DNA from: Aurantiochytrium sp. KH105
Lineage: Eukaryota > Sar > Bigyra > Thraustochytrida > Thraustochytriidae
Direction of reading: 5' to 3'
DNA length: 64,000 nt
Assembly: GCA_003116975.1 (NCBI GenBank)
Contig: BGKB01000167.1
Span: 1-64,000, forward strand
Under the pieces are notes generated by a model. That model was not told the origin of the DNA, did not search any database, and was given only the letters and a program-made list of their open reading frames with translations. Both the position numbers and the translations under genes were made by a program. This document shows, one piece after another, positions 56,601 through 64,000 of the stretch (its first letter is position 1; the number at the start of each line of letters is the position of its first letter).

Positions 56601-59600
56601 GCTTTGTTTCGAGCTGAGCAGCTCACTAAGACGAAGGATTGAATGTGCAGCCTCAATTCTAAAATCTCTCAGAGGATGGTGGATCACGTTCAATAAAATG
56701 TCAATGGCCTGAGCAGCCACAGAAACAGAGCGCAGACTGCCCAACGCTCGTAAGGACGCCTTGGTCAGAGTCTGAGCTTGCCGTTTGCCCACTTGCAAAC
56801 TCGGGGTCTCCTCAACGCCATTGCTTAGCGCCGCAGTCACATCAGCGAGATCATTTTCCTCTTTGGTCTCATTCGCTTCGGATGCTTCAAATTGAGAAAG
56901 ATCCGAACGTAAGAACTCAAAGGCAACTTGGGCGTCGTCTCGAGTTTGGCTTGTAAGCTCAAAGACAAGCGGATATGCCCCAAGTGCAACGTTGACGAGA
57001 TCTTGGCGTGACGACGAAATCATGGCGTGCAGCGTATCACGAAGAACAAAGGCAACAGGTGTTGCTTCGAGAGGCCGAGCTTTTAATAAGACGGTGACGA
57101 GACCAATACAAGCCACGCGGACTTCGGTTTCCGTGGTTTCTCGACTTGCAAGGTCAGTTGCACCTGCGAGGAAAAAACGAACCAGCACACTCGCGAGACC
57201 TTCCACTCGCAGTGGGACGAGCCGCGTGAGAACTTGCAATAACGATGAAAGGAGCGCTGCGTTACGGCGGCCGCCGACTTCTCCTCCTGCTTCGTTGACC
57301 AGAGAAGCCCGTGCTCCACCACTGCCTCTTGCACCATGTGCGCGCATCGCGCGGAATGCATCTATCACCAGACGCTGGAGCATCGTGGCTGGGACGCCAC
57401 GATTCTTTTCATGCAGGCACTTGGCATATGTCTCGACAGCCAGGAGACGCTCGTGCTCCACTCTCGTTTGCATGCAGTGTATAAAAAGTGCACTGGCCCG
57501 AGCTTCGTCCTCGGCAGATCCAAGCTGGGCAAACATGAATGCAGCATAAAGTGACCAGTGGCCTGGCTGCATCTCCGTCTGGAAGGCCGAAACGCTCGCA
57601 TTTGCCCTAAAGAAGCTGTGCGAGAGAAAAATTCGACGTGTGCTTGCGTGCTGTGGAAGCTGAAGAGTGCGAACTAGAAGCGCATAGGGCCCAAGTCGAT
57701 ACTGCAACAGAGATCGACGGAGAGCGATTCTCAAGACCGCCGCAAAGTCGCGAATATCTCTTTGATGCGGCTCATCTTCAATCTCGATGAGCTCTTCCAA
57801 AGAGGTAGCCAGCGTCTGCGCGGCCACGGCGGATTGATCACCAGCGCACGTTAGCAATGTTGCGAGCGCATACTCTCGAAGAGATGGCGTTGTCCAGAAT
57901 CGCTTACATTCGCCAAACAGCGCATAAATGGCGAGACGCGTGCGCTGTGGACATTCAAAGGCCTTGGTGGCCAAGACGCGGCAAAGCGAACGAAGTCGTC
58001 GCTCATCAAAATACTCATAGGGCAGAGCGGCCACCGTCTGAAGAATACGCTTCAGCAGACGTTCCTGCTGCGACGTTGCCAGGACCTGCCGGAAGACTGT
58101 ATCGATGGCGCACAATGAGCGGAAATACACGTTCTCCGCGAGCGGCTGGGCTGGATCCCTCGACTGGAGAGATGCGCTTAGCGTAGGGGCCATGGCCTCA
58201 AATATTTTCACTGCAAGCGTGCCCGTGCGTGAGTCCGCGCCACGAATGCCCATGAGAAGGTTGTTTGCTACAAACGGAATCGTGTGATGCAGCTTGCGCG
58301 CCCAGAGCAGAAGAACTTCCATGCGATGCAATCGCTCTACTCTTGGAAGGTAGTGCAACCCGGCAGAGAGCTGAGCAAAGGGCCTTTCCAAAAAACCTGC
58401 ACAGAGGGGAATGCCTCGCGATAGCACGGCACGAAGCTGTGCACGCTCCTCCTCAACACTGAAGGCTTTGCCTACTCGTGCGTACACGGCAGTCTCCCAG
58501 GAACAGAGATCGGCGTGAAAGCGTCTTCGAATGCGCAACTCGCGAGCATCGTCACCAGAGAGACCGAGTTGACCATTTTTCCTCCGTGAGCCTTGCGAAG
58601 CCGACGTCAAATCGACTGCTAGCTTCAGGCACTCGATGCTCAATGTTTGACACGGCTTGACATCGAGACTGGCACTGAGCAATAGGGGAAAGAGCATCGT
58701 ATCCTGTGCACGAATGAGGTCCGCCGGGAATGCCGAGAGCACAGCGTGTATGCAAAGAGTAGCTCCGTAGCGAACAGCTGGCTGTGGCGCGAGTAAAAAG
58801 TTTTCCATGTCGGCAAGAAAACCAGCAACGAGTTCTTTGGATCGGATCGTTTGCTCAAAGGCCTTCAAACAAAGCTCACAATGCATTGCAAAGTCACCTT
58901 GGGTTACGGCTGGAAGGGCATTTGAGACCACGGCCACAAGCGCCTTGAAGATATCCGTCTCTCTTTCTACTTTAACGAGCTCGACGGCCAAATGGTGCAC
59001 ACAGCCGCGTGCCGCGAGTTTTTCCTCGGGTAAAAGCTGTGTTTTGCTCACAATGCTACGAAGCACCCGAAAGAGTGTGTTGGGTGTCGGTGTTGATTTC
59101 CCGTACTTGATAATCTCAATCATGCTAACAAGGACGACCGACTTTTCCAGACTTTCCACTTGACTGCTACGTAGACGAGCAGCACTGTCGGTGCCGACGG
59201 CACCTTGCATGAAATTGGCTCCATTTTTCGAAGCTGCGTCCCCGTAAACCATGTGAAGTCGTGCAAGCGCCCCTGTCGCGTCAGTCTTGACCATGGTAGT
59301 TTCTGCGGAGGCGCAAGTGAAGAAAGAGCACATGATCGAAACGCTGAGCATTCGCATGTCCTCGCTTGGATGGATCAGCAGGGCCTCCAAAGGTGGCACG
59401 GCAAGGGTGCTGAGCTGAGCAAAGCAAGGGGAGAGGATGTCGAAGGCCGTCTTCACACCAGCAAAGATCGTGGAGCCCATGTCCAGCGCTTGGGACGCAC
59501 GGGAAAAGTGTCTCTCGTCAATCGTCTGATCAGAGAGCGCCTGCGCGAGACTAAAGAGAAGTTGCAGGGCTTCGCGGCGACGCGATTGTACTGCGTGAAG

Positions 59601-60008
59601 TAAAAGGCTCGCGAGACACAGAAAGGCGTCAACGGCAAGACTTTCCAAGATCTCGTCCATCTCTCCAGCCTGGCTCTCTCTGCGCACAAGAGTTTCGCCT
59701 TCTTCTGCGCGCATCTTTTCGTCCGATGTACCACTTAAGCCAGAAATGCCATCGCCGGAGCCATTTGCGAAAGAGACATCTTCTGCATCTTGGCTGCCTT
59801 CGTGCACGGTGCGAAGTATGTCATCGAGACGAAGGAGGCTTGCTTCTGCGACGTTTCCTTCGGCTGCCTCGTGGTTCATTTCTCGACGTTGACTTATCGC
59901 GGCACTTCGCCGTCGCGCTTGCTCAAAGAGCGTGGGGTTGTCATTTTTTAGCTTGACAATCACCCTCGCGCCTGCAAACCATTGACGGAGCTTCTCTTGC
60001 GCAGCCAT
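53610..60008 (-). CDS. Very large helical-repeat (HEAT/ARM-like) protein
   Basis: This is a 2132-residue single-exon protein from the ATG at 60008. Nearly the whole length is paired amphipathic helices with the Leu/Ala and Asp/Arg spacing of HEAT repeats. Clear examples are AVRYGATLCIHAVLSAFP, RDFRIEAAHSILRLSELL and MVLPNLIRALCDPSDKIRRL (Pro at position 4, Asp and Arg ending the repeat). Insertions are an acidic low-complexity stretch with eight Asp (near residue 1212), a Ser/Glu-rich linker (about 1640-1690) and a short Ser-rich tail. Size and repeat type suggest a scaffold similar to MROH1/SGR6-class or other giant HEAT proteins, but the family is not proven. No signal peptide or TM is visible; it is presumably cytosolic. 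It diverges from the GT61-like gene with 496 bases between starts. Confidence 0.65.
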   Translation of the reverse strand: MAAQEKLRQWFAGARVIVKLKNDNPTLFEQARRRSAAISQRREMNHEAAEGNVAEASLLRLDDILRTVHEGSQDAEDVSFANGSGDGISGLSGTSDEKMRAEEGETLVRRESQAGEMDEILESLAVDAFLCLASLLLHAVQSRRREALQLLFSLAQALSDQTIDERHFSRASQALDMGSTIFAGVKTAFDILSPCFAQLSTLAVPPLEALLIHPSEDMRMLSVSIMCSFFTCASAETTMVKTDATGALARLHMVYGDAASKNGANFMQGAVGTDSAARLRSSQVESLEKSVVLVSMIEIIKYGKSTPTPNTLFRVLRSIVSKTQLLPEEKLAARGCVHHLAVELVKVERETDIFKALVAVVSNALPAVTQGDFAMHCELCLKAFEQTIRSKELVAGFLADMENFLLAPQPAVRYGATLCIHAVLSAFPADLIRAQDTMLFPLLLSASLDVKPCQTLSIECLKLAVDLTSASQGSRRKNGQLGLSGDDARELRIRRRFHADLCSWETAVYARVGKAFSVEEERAQLRAVLSRGIPLCAGFLERPFAQLSAGLHYLPRVERLHRMEVLLLWARKLHHTIPFVANNLLMGIRGADSRTGTLAVKIFEAMAPTLSASLQSRDPAQPLAENVYFRSLCAIDTVFRQVLATSQQERLLKRILQTVAALPYEYFDERRLRSLCRVLATKAFECPQRTRLAIYALFGECKRFWTTPSLREYALATLLTCAGDQSAVAAQTLATSLEELIEIEDEPHQRDIRDFAAVLRIALRRSLLQYRLGPYALLVRTLQLPQHASTRRIFLSHSFFRANASVSAFQTEMQPGHWSLYAAFMFAQLGSAEDEARASALFIHCMQTRVEHERLLAVETYAKCLHEKNRGVPATMLQRLVIDAFRAMRAHGARGSGGARASLVNEAGGEVGGRRNAALLSSLLQVLTRLVPLRVEGLASVLVRFFLAGATDLASRETTETEVRVACIGLVTVLLKARPLEATPVAFVLRDTLHAMISSSRQDLVNVALGAYPLVFELTSQTRDDAQVAFEFLRSDLSQFEASEANETKEENDLADVTAALSNGVEETPSLQVGKRQAQTLTKASLRALGSLRSVSVAAQAIDILLNVIHHPLRDFRIEAAHSILRLSELLSSKQSVALRWVVMPLFMDLGPSFFSQQESSLEERRSSWGPEEDDFVGDDDVLFASLSERDLMETVLWKCSTPFFPVFVGRRDDDDDDDDIAPPEPVASGPVGAVSTAREEDGFPHASGAVTEAAVKSHDGLSEGLLCTLQLLLRQFCGDLIPAQVDLVQYHFFQFVQDTHSSLCAILLLGELGIRVFDLEEAEYAGEPQIKSNRLRGMLAALLLDSSASQELDVHIDRPQRKASAMALRLIGTHAPAKVLPFVVGNLCQLHELGLGHLTLLQQIFRIFETSLGERNETGSEVANSKQQAKPELAELIPSADAKALTGLLLRNIQSSSSPIEERRAALELVAQTALLASEQELSMTVRSILDMLESNSDAGIHQVSQEQLSRVFATFANDHPLVTSLVEHVESGLVSCEVNKRQRSFTLLSIAGKRMGPTMVLPNLIRALCDPSDKIRRLAVQSILCEPPEFMLRDETFVQEVRQLANDLELDKAAALRRRHADEDPLRSEIRTMTGSPDDQQPSHANASESLAESPRGGKLSGALEDDDPLNLNFLQADPTYLHYLAQYGLTAPAIASKSSLEIPTSPDESKASLRAEGASNAFGLQESAFRGLLSCELGLIAQILASRHAEVGERLFNAIRSDIKTGERLVERCKEHLAGISSDDLISEYLGYGELEMEQLLHSFTVNANILFACDTLPANWTDVLPLMHDLFAQCEEIARDSRLLASAKMNLGSLLGSEKLHLPVVSESEFDSLEKQRANLLAQLGTEKQHKIITSRREALQRQLKRLSSHLWVMAKLQGILLDGLGVVYNRANTLSDDDVAEGLRWLLHQLSKSEHRELRSITSHAIVGLSSSSRRKSEFQTFLDENVAGVHEALQQSIPDSNVEDNLHRAKVELLETFVRLLPRCSTAVARKLIRNAFKLLLAFWDDRDSEVRRVAISLTEELGRCVGGLPELRYVLFDRNGLNLRDEVAKRTADPTCPDTDHLARLMNWAEQLASADSSSSSSRQS

Positions 60009-60504
60009 CTTGCGCCGGGCAAACCAGGTCGAGCGCCAGATCCCGTCTACTTTGTGTTTGCGCGTCCCGCGCTTTGCGAGCTTGCCGCCTGGGTAGCCAG
60101 CTCCTGCGGCTGGCTGCCTTCACGGATGCCGCGATGCCTCTCGACGAGCCCAAGTCAACTCAATGAGCCGTTGGGTCGTGACCCACTCACTTACTGCACC
60201 GCACTGCAGAGATCCGGGCGTCACGACCGACACCTTTGGCGGGGCGAGAACAAGACCGTGGCACGCCCTGACAAGGCTTGCGTCTGCTCGTTCTTCCTCT
60301 TGCTCAGCTTTTCGTCGAGGCCAACTCCCGTGCGAGCGAGCCCAGCCCTGCGCGCGGAGGACGAGCGCGCTGCGCCCATTCCCATTCGCCTTTATCTGGC
60401 TGTTGCCGTGACTTTGACTCGGCTCGCGCAAATCTGCGATGGACGCTGCGGCGAGCCCAGGGCGTTGAGCGCGCGATACCTCCACGGCTGCCGCGGCCAC
60501 AAAG
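60009..60504. promoter_or_regulatory. Divergent region between the helical-repeat and GT61-like genes
   Basis: This is a 496-base GC-rich spacer between two outward-facing ATGs. It should hold both promoters. No named element, simple repeat or coding exon is evident. Confidence 0.5.
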
Positions 60505-62517
60505 ATGAGGGGCGCGAAGACGCTGACGGCCCTGCTTGCGGCGGTGAGCGTCCTGACGTCCTGCGGCGCAGGAAACTCCCCGGCTGCGACGGCAACCTGC
60601 TGGACGCACAACGTTCGCGAGGAGACCCTGGCTTGCGCTGACCGCCTTGGCGACGACCAAAGCAATGATGTTCGCTCTCGCGGACGTGAAGCAGACCTTG
60701 CAGAGCGGAAAGCTTTTGTGGTGAGCCGTTCTTGGCAGACGATTGAGCCATGGCATCAAATTCCAAGCGGCCTCGATGTTCGTCTCGACTTCGAAGCCGG
60801 CAAACGCCACGCTCGGATCCCAGACCCTTGGAAGCTGCGCGTGCAGATAAGCCTTTTGGATATGCACGCGACGGTACTTACGACAAACGCATGGCTGCCA
60901 ACCTCATCATCGGCGCCGTGGAATATCATTTCGAGTGCTATCAGGACCGACCTGCGAATTGTCCAATCCTGTCTTCTACGGGACGAAGCCTTGGGTTCTC
61001 TCGCAGCTGCCAAGAGCGTCGAGGAGCTCTTTGCCATCACAAATGGGCGAGTGTATCTCAAAGCTCGAGTTGATGGTGACTATGCTTGCCTTTGCGGAAG
61101 TGCAGAACCATGTCGCGGTCCACGCGATGCCCAGAAACAGTGCGAAAGCGCCTACGCGGAAATGGCCACGAAAAGTGACAGTGTGAGACCCGATGTGTGC
61201 TCCAAACAGCGCAGAGCATATGCAGAATGCGCGACAAAGTGTAGCGCTTTCCAAGACACAATTTTGCTCGATCGGGATCTCTTTCAAGATTCGGTCGAAG
61301 CGATTGAACAGTCGAAGCTCGTGCAACAGGAAGAAAGAGCTACAATGTTTGGTGGAATGATGAGTTCTTGGTGTCAGAACTGCGGGTTCTCGCGCGGCAA
61401 GGTCGTCTTTGCATTTGGCGAGGATTTATACCCACGCGCCAAGGCTGCCGACGCAACCGAGTGGACAATTGGAAAATCCATGTATGAGACCTACATGCGT
61501 CATGCGGACTTGGGCCGTACAGAGGCAAGCGGGTCACCCATGATTCAATGTGCCGGGCACGCTGCACATCCGGTAGTGCTCGTATCTGTGTGGTCTTTAA
61601 AGAACGTGCACCGACTGCTCGCGGACCTCATCATCCCTGTGTGGTCTACTTTGCATGATGCCGGAATGGACCCAGCCCGTGCAACTCTATTCATCGATCT
61701 TGGCGATCCAGTGGAACGAGCTCAAATGCAGCAAATTCTCCGCGACCGACATCCGTCGCAAAAACTTTCAACTCTGGGTCTTTTGCGCTTGATATTTCGC
61801 GAAGTTCACTCGACTGAAGCGCTTCGTATTACATCCGAGGAGAAAACGTACTGCTTTGCCAATCTTTTCGTGGAAGCAACCGCCATGCCCTTTCACAGGC
61901 ATGCGCGTGATGAGAACACTCACAACCGAAGTGGACAGGGTGTGATTTTCCGTCGCGAGCTGCAAACACTCTTGAAGCGTGTTTGGCCCAGCCCTTTCAA
62001 TGACAATGGCGGAATTGAAGGCGTGGTGAGCTTTGTCAAGCGTCGAGGCACCCGAGAATTTATCAATCTTCGTGAGGCAAAAGCCGTAGCGAAGAAAGTC
62101 TTCGAACCTCTGGGTATCACGATACACGACCTCGTACTCGAGAGACTCTCTTTCGATCGACAGTGGTCGCACTTTCAACGCACGCGCGTGCTTTGCTGTG
62201 TACATGGGCAGGGGTGTGCCAACATGGTCTTTTTGCCGGAGCGCTCGGTCGTGATTCTTGTCATGCCCATGGGGACATCTAAAGAAAGAGAAACGTACAC
62301 AGCGATGGCACGTTGGCTTGGCCTTCGGCTCATTTTGCACGAAATTTCCAAAGATGTGGACCGTGAGACCAACGGAACATTCACAAGCTCACTTCCCGGT
62401 TCTGGTTCTGAACCTTTTGTAAATAGGGACCCAAGATGGGATCAAGACATCATCCTCGAACCAGAGGCATGGAGGCATACCTTGCGCAAAGCGTTGATTG
62501 CACTCGTTGACATGTAA
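60505..62517 (+). CDS. GT61-like glycosyltransferase (secretory)
   Basis: This is a 670-residue single-exon protein, ATG at 60505. A signal peptide or anchor (1-28) ends in a Ser/Cys/Ala stretch. Residues 30-320 are a Cys-rich lumenal region with motifs such as ADYACLCGS and CSKQRRAYAECATKC, suggesting disulfides. The C-terminal half resembles GT61 (EOGT / plant xylosyltransferase family). It has VVLVSVWSLKNVHRLLADLI, FVEATAMPFHRHA, GTREFINLREA, then HDLVLERLSFDRQWSHFQRTR, and VHGQGCANMVFLPERSVVI (about 565-583), which fits the family's GxHGAGLxNxxFxPxxxxVxE sugar-nucleotide site with small changes. It is probably a Golgi or ER enzyme. The donor sugar (xylose, GlcNAc or arabinose in known members) cannot be told from sequence. 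Confidence 0.75.
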   Translation: MRGAKTLTALLAAVSVLTSCGAGNSPAATATCWTHNVREETLACADRLGDDQSNDVRSRGREADLAERKAFVVSRSWQTIEPWHQIPSGLDVRLDFEAGKRHARIPDPWKLRVQISLLDMHATVLTTNAWLPTSSSAPWNIISSAIRTDLRIVQSCLLRDEALGSLAAAKSVEELFAITNGRVYLKARVDGDYACLCGSAEPCRGPRDAQKQCESAYAEMATKSDSVRPDVCSKQRRAYAECATKCSAFQDTILLDRDLFQDSVEAIEQSKLVQQEERATMFGGMMSSWCQNCGFSRGKVVFAFGEDLYPRAKAADATEWTIGKSMYETYMRHADLGRTEASGSPMIQCAGHAAHPVVLVSVWSLKNVHRLLADLIIPVWSTLHDAGMDPARATLFIDLGDPVERAQMQQILRDRHPSQKLSTLGLLRLIFREVHSTEALRITSEEKTYCFANLFVEATAMPFHRHARDENTHNRSGQGVIFRRELQTLLKRVWPSPFNDNGGIEGVVSFVKRRGTREFINLREAKAVAKKVFEPLGITIHDLVLERLSFDRQWSHFQRTRVLCCVHGQGCANMVFLPERSVVILVMPMGTSKERETYTAMARWLGLRLILHEISKDVDRETNGTFTSSLPGSGSEPFVNRDPRWDQDIILEPEAWRHTLRKALIALVDM

Positions 62518-62567
62518 GGAGCATACTCTGTAAGAAGACACAGAAAACATTTTTTTTTCCAAAAGAT

Positions 62568-64000
62568 TTATAAGGAGTGCTGCGAAAGCTGTGACAAGGG
62601 CTTCCACTGCGCCAATCCTGGAGTCCACACATGAGTGTTCGCATCAATTGAGCCGTTCACGGCCAGTTGGTAGAGCTCTTCTCCGGAGACCGGCCCTTGC
62701 TGGGCTCCTGTGCGGTCAATGTACAAGAAGGACCCAATATTTACAGCTTGTGCTTGTCCACTCTCGCCCGATGCCGAGGTCCCATCCTCTGCTGCATCGT
62801 CATCCTCGCCCTCCTCCTCAACAAGTTGCACGTCAGAGCCATGAAGGCCGAAAGGGTCGCTATTGTCGTCGACATCGGGCAAGGTTTCGGACACGAAGCG
62901 ATGAGAATCGCCGCTCGGATCCTTCTCTCCGCCGCGCTGAATCGCCATCAGTGCGTCAGTGTGCTGGGCATCATCCGCATTTGATGAACAAGTCGAAGAG
63001 GCAACTAGGGAAGATGATGGCTGAGCTTGCGAGGCAGGACCGGATTCGTACATGTTTTGCGTCAAGTCAAGACGTATGATATCCCGTTCACAGAACAGCT
63101 CGTAGTGAGACATGTCTGCAGCCGGACGCACGTAACATACGCTATCATGCAGACTTGTATCGCAGCATGAGCAGCGACAACAATCGTCGTGACAACGCAG
63201 ACGGCCGTCGTCCCCAGTACATACTTGTTCAACAAGTTCGATTGGATCTTCGTCGATGCGTCCAGCACGCGTTGGGATGAGCACCCTGCGGGTCGAAGAA
63301 GAGAGGACAGGCTGCATGCACACGACGCACGACGGGCGATACTGCGTCTCGCAACATTCGTCGCAGAACACAAGCAATTTGTACTTGTCAAGGGGGCTGC
63401 GCCGCGCCGTCTCGAGCGTCAGTGCTCGATGACAGGAATTGCACTTGAGACATTGCGCCTGCCGGTGTAAATGGATCCCAGGCTCCAGCATCACTCCTTG
63501 CGAAGGCTCCTTGATAGCGTCAAGACACGCCACACACTGGGGCAGTTCTTCCTCGTCCTCATGAGGCTTGCAAAGTAACATGTTGCGAGGATTTTGAGAT
63601 GAAGCGTCTGGCGTTGTTGATGGTACAACTGCAAGTGAGGCGGGCCAGCCGCACCTCGCGCAGCACATGTGATCTTTATGCCACGTACGGTGGCAAGGGA
63701 AAACAGAAGGTTGAGGTCCTTCTTGCCCACACGAAGCGCATTTACTCACCAATTGAGCATTGCACTCGGCGCAGTATGGCCAACAGCCACCAATGCGATC
63801 GATCTGGGGAGGGTCGTCGTCATCGTTTGGATCAATAACTCGAGAGCACGTGTAACACCGCAGATGCACTTTATGCCATGCAAATCCTTTCCATAGGACC
63901 ACTTCCTCGCGGGCCTCGTCTCCATGAAGCTGTGCGAGACGTGGCGATGGAGGTCGAAGACGAATGGCTGGATTGGTGCTCGAGTGCGACCTTATCACTT
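62568..64000 (-). CDS. LIM-domain protein with C-terminal GYF_2 domain (5' partial)
   Basis: The frame is open to the window edge, so the N-terminus is missing; 476 or more residues are visible. The visible part holds successive Cys/His pairs of LIM-type zinc fingers: WHKVHLRCYTC, PYCAECNAQLVSKCASC, WHKDHMCCARCG, QCVACLDAI, HRQAQCLKCNSCHRAL, FCDECCETQYRPSCVVC and CHDDCCRCSCCDTSL. This amounts to about four domains, some with longer inserts than classic LIMs. An acidic linker (EEEGEDDDAAED) follows. The last about 50 residues (FLYIDRTGAQQGPVSGEELY, THVWTPGLAQWKPLSQL) are a GYF_2 domain, a small module for binding peptides. LIM proteins are usually cytoskeletal or nuclear adaptors. It converges on the GT61-like gene with only 50 bases between stops. 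Confidence 0.8.
   Translation of the reverse strand, partial: VIRSHSSTNPAIRLRPPSPRLAQLHGDEAREEVVLWKGFAWHKVHLRCYTCSRVIDPNDDDDPPQIDRIGGCWPYCAECNAQLVSKCASCGQEGPQPSVFPCHRTWHKDHMCCARCGWPASLAVVPSTTPDASSQNPRNMLLCKPHEDEEELPQCVACLDAIKEPSQGVMLEPGIHLHRQAQCLKCNSCHRALTLETARRSPLDKYKLLVFCDECCETQYRPSCVVCMQPVLSSSTRRVLIPTRAGRIDEDPIELVEQVCTGDDGRLRCHDDCCRCSCCDTSLHDSVCYVRPAADMSHYELFCERDIIRLDLTQNMYESGPASQAQPSSSLVASSTCSSNADDAQHTDALMAIQRGGEKDPSGDSHRFVSETLPDVDDNSDPFGLHGSDVQLVEEEGEDDDAAEDGTSASGESGQAQAVNIGSFLYIDRTGAQQGPVSGEELYQLAVNGSIDANTHVWTPGLAQWKPLSQLSQHSL

Noticed and set aside
1-64000. tRNA, 5S rRNA and U6 snRNA genes
   Set aside because: I looked for B-box-like GGTTCRANNCC sites and U6/5S core sequences by eye and saw none convincing. 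A covariance-model scan would be decisive.

Overview
The window looks like nuclear DNA of a thraustochytrid-type stramenopile (Labyrinthulomycetes, the Aurantiochytrium/Hondaea kind). The evidence is GC-rich DNA, long intron-poor reading frames on both strands, short GT-AG introns in a few genes, eukaryote-only families (EMC5, MED22, Elf1, Pcc1, TMEM185, prominin-like) and abundant GCAA/GCGA/CCAAG microsatellites next to genes. The taxon is an inference; the eukaryotic status is clear. There is no operon structure, CRISPR array or recognisable transposon, and I found no convincing tRNA or rRNA gene.

Layout. 0-10 kb: a prominin-like five-pass membrane protein (+), then a leucine-rich-repeat protein (-). 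10-20 kb: a CAT/BAHD-fold acyltransferase (+); plant-type dihydrodipicolinate reductase (dapB, -, three exons) divergent from EMC5 (+, two exons); MED22 (-, three exons); a membrane-anchored TLDc protein (+); an F-box/TMEM185 fusion (-). 20-29 kb: one unrecognised Ser/Thr-rich gene (-), then 6.6 kb without a convincing gene. 29-39 kb: a poly-Q protein with an unrecognised C-terminal domain (+), a membrane-anchored metzincin (-), and two head-to-tail type II membrane proteins resembling O-fucosyltransferases (-). 40-48 kb: type II dihydroorotase (+), the KEOPS subunit Pcc1 (-, three exons), an FAD-dependent oxidoreductase (+), the elongation factor Elf1 (-, three exons) and a nuclear-looking protein with a possible SUMO-interaction motif (+). 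48-64 kb: a small unknown gene (-), a duplicated M8 (leishmanolysin-like) protease (-), a 2132-residue helical-repeat protein (-), a GT61-like glycosyltransferase (+) and the C-terminal part of a LIM/GYF_2 protein (-).

The genes do not form one pathway. Housekeeping genes (lysine and pyrimidine synthesis, Mediator, transcription elongation, ER insertase, KEOPS) alternate with secretory-route and surface genes (prominin-like, two protease types, three putative glycosyltransferases, TLDc membrane protein). Neighbours are mostly divergent or convergent, with 0.3-1 kb between them.

Four small genes (EMC5, MED22, Pcc1, Elf1) and the 5' exons of dapB were reconstructed by hand from splice sites and keep phase exactly at each junction. 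The most unusual items are the near-identical 885-bp tandem duplication inside the M8 protease gene, the F-box/TMEM185 fusion, the type I membrane topology of the TLDc protein, and the shifted intron positions in the two O-fucosyltransferase-like paralogues.
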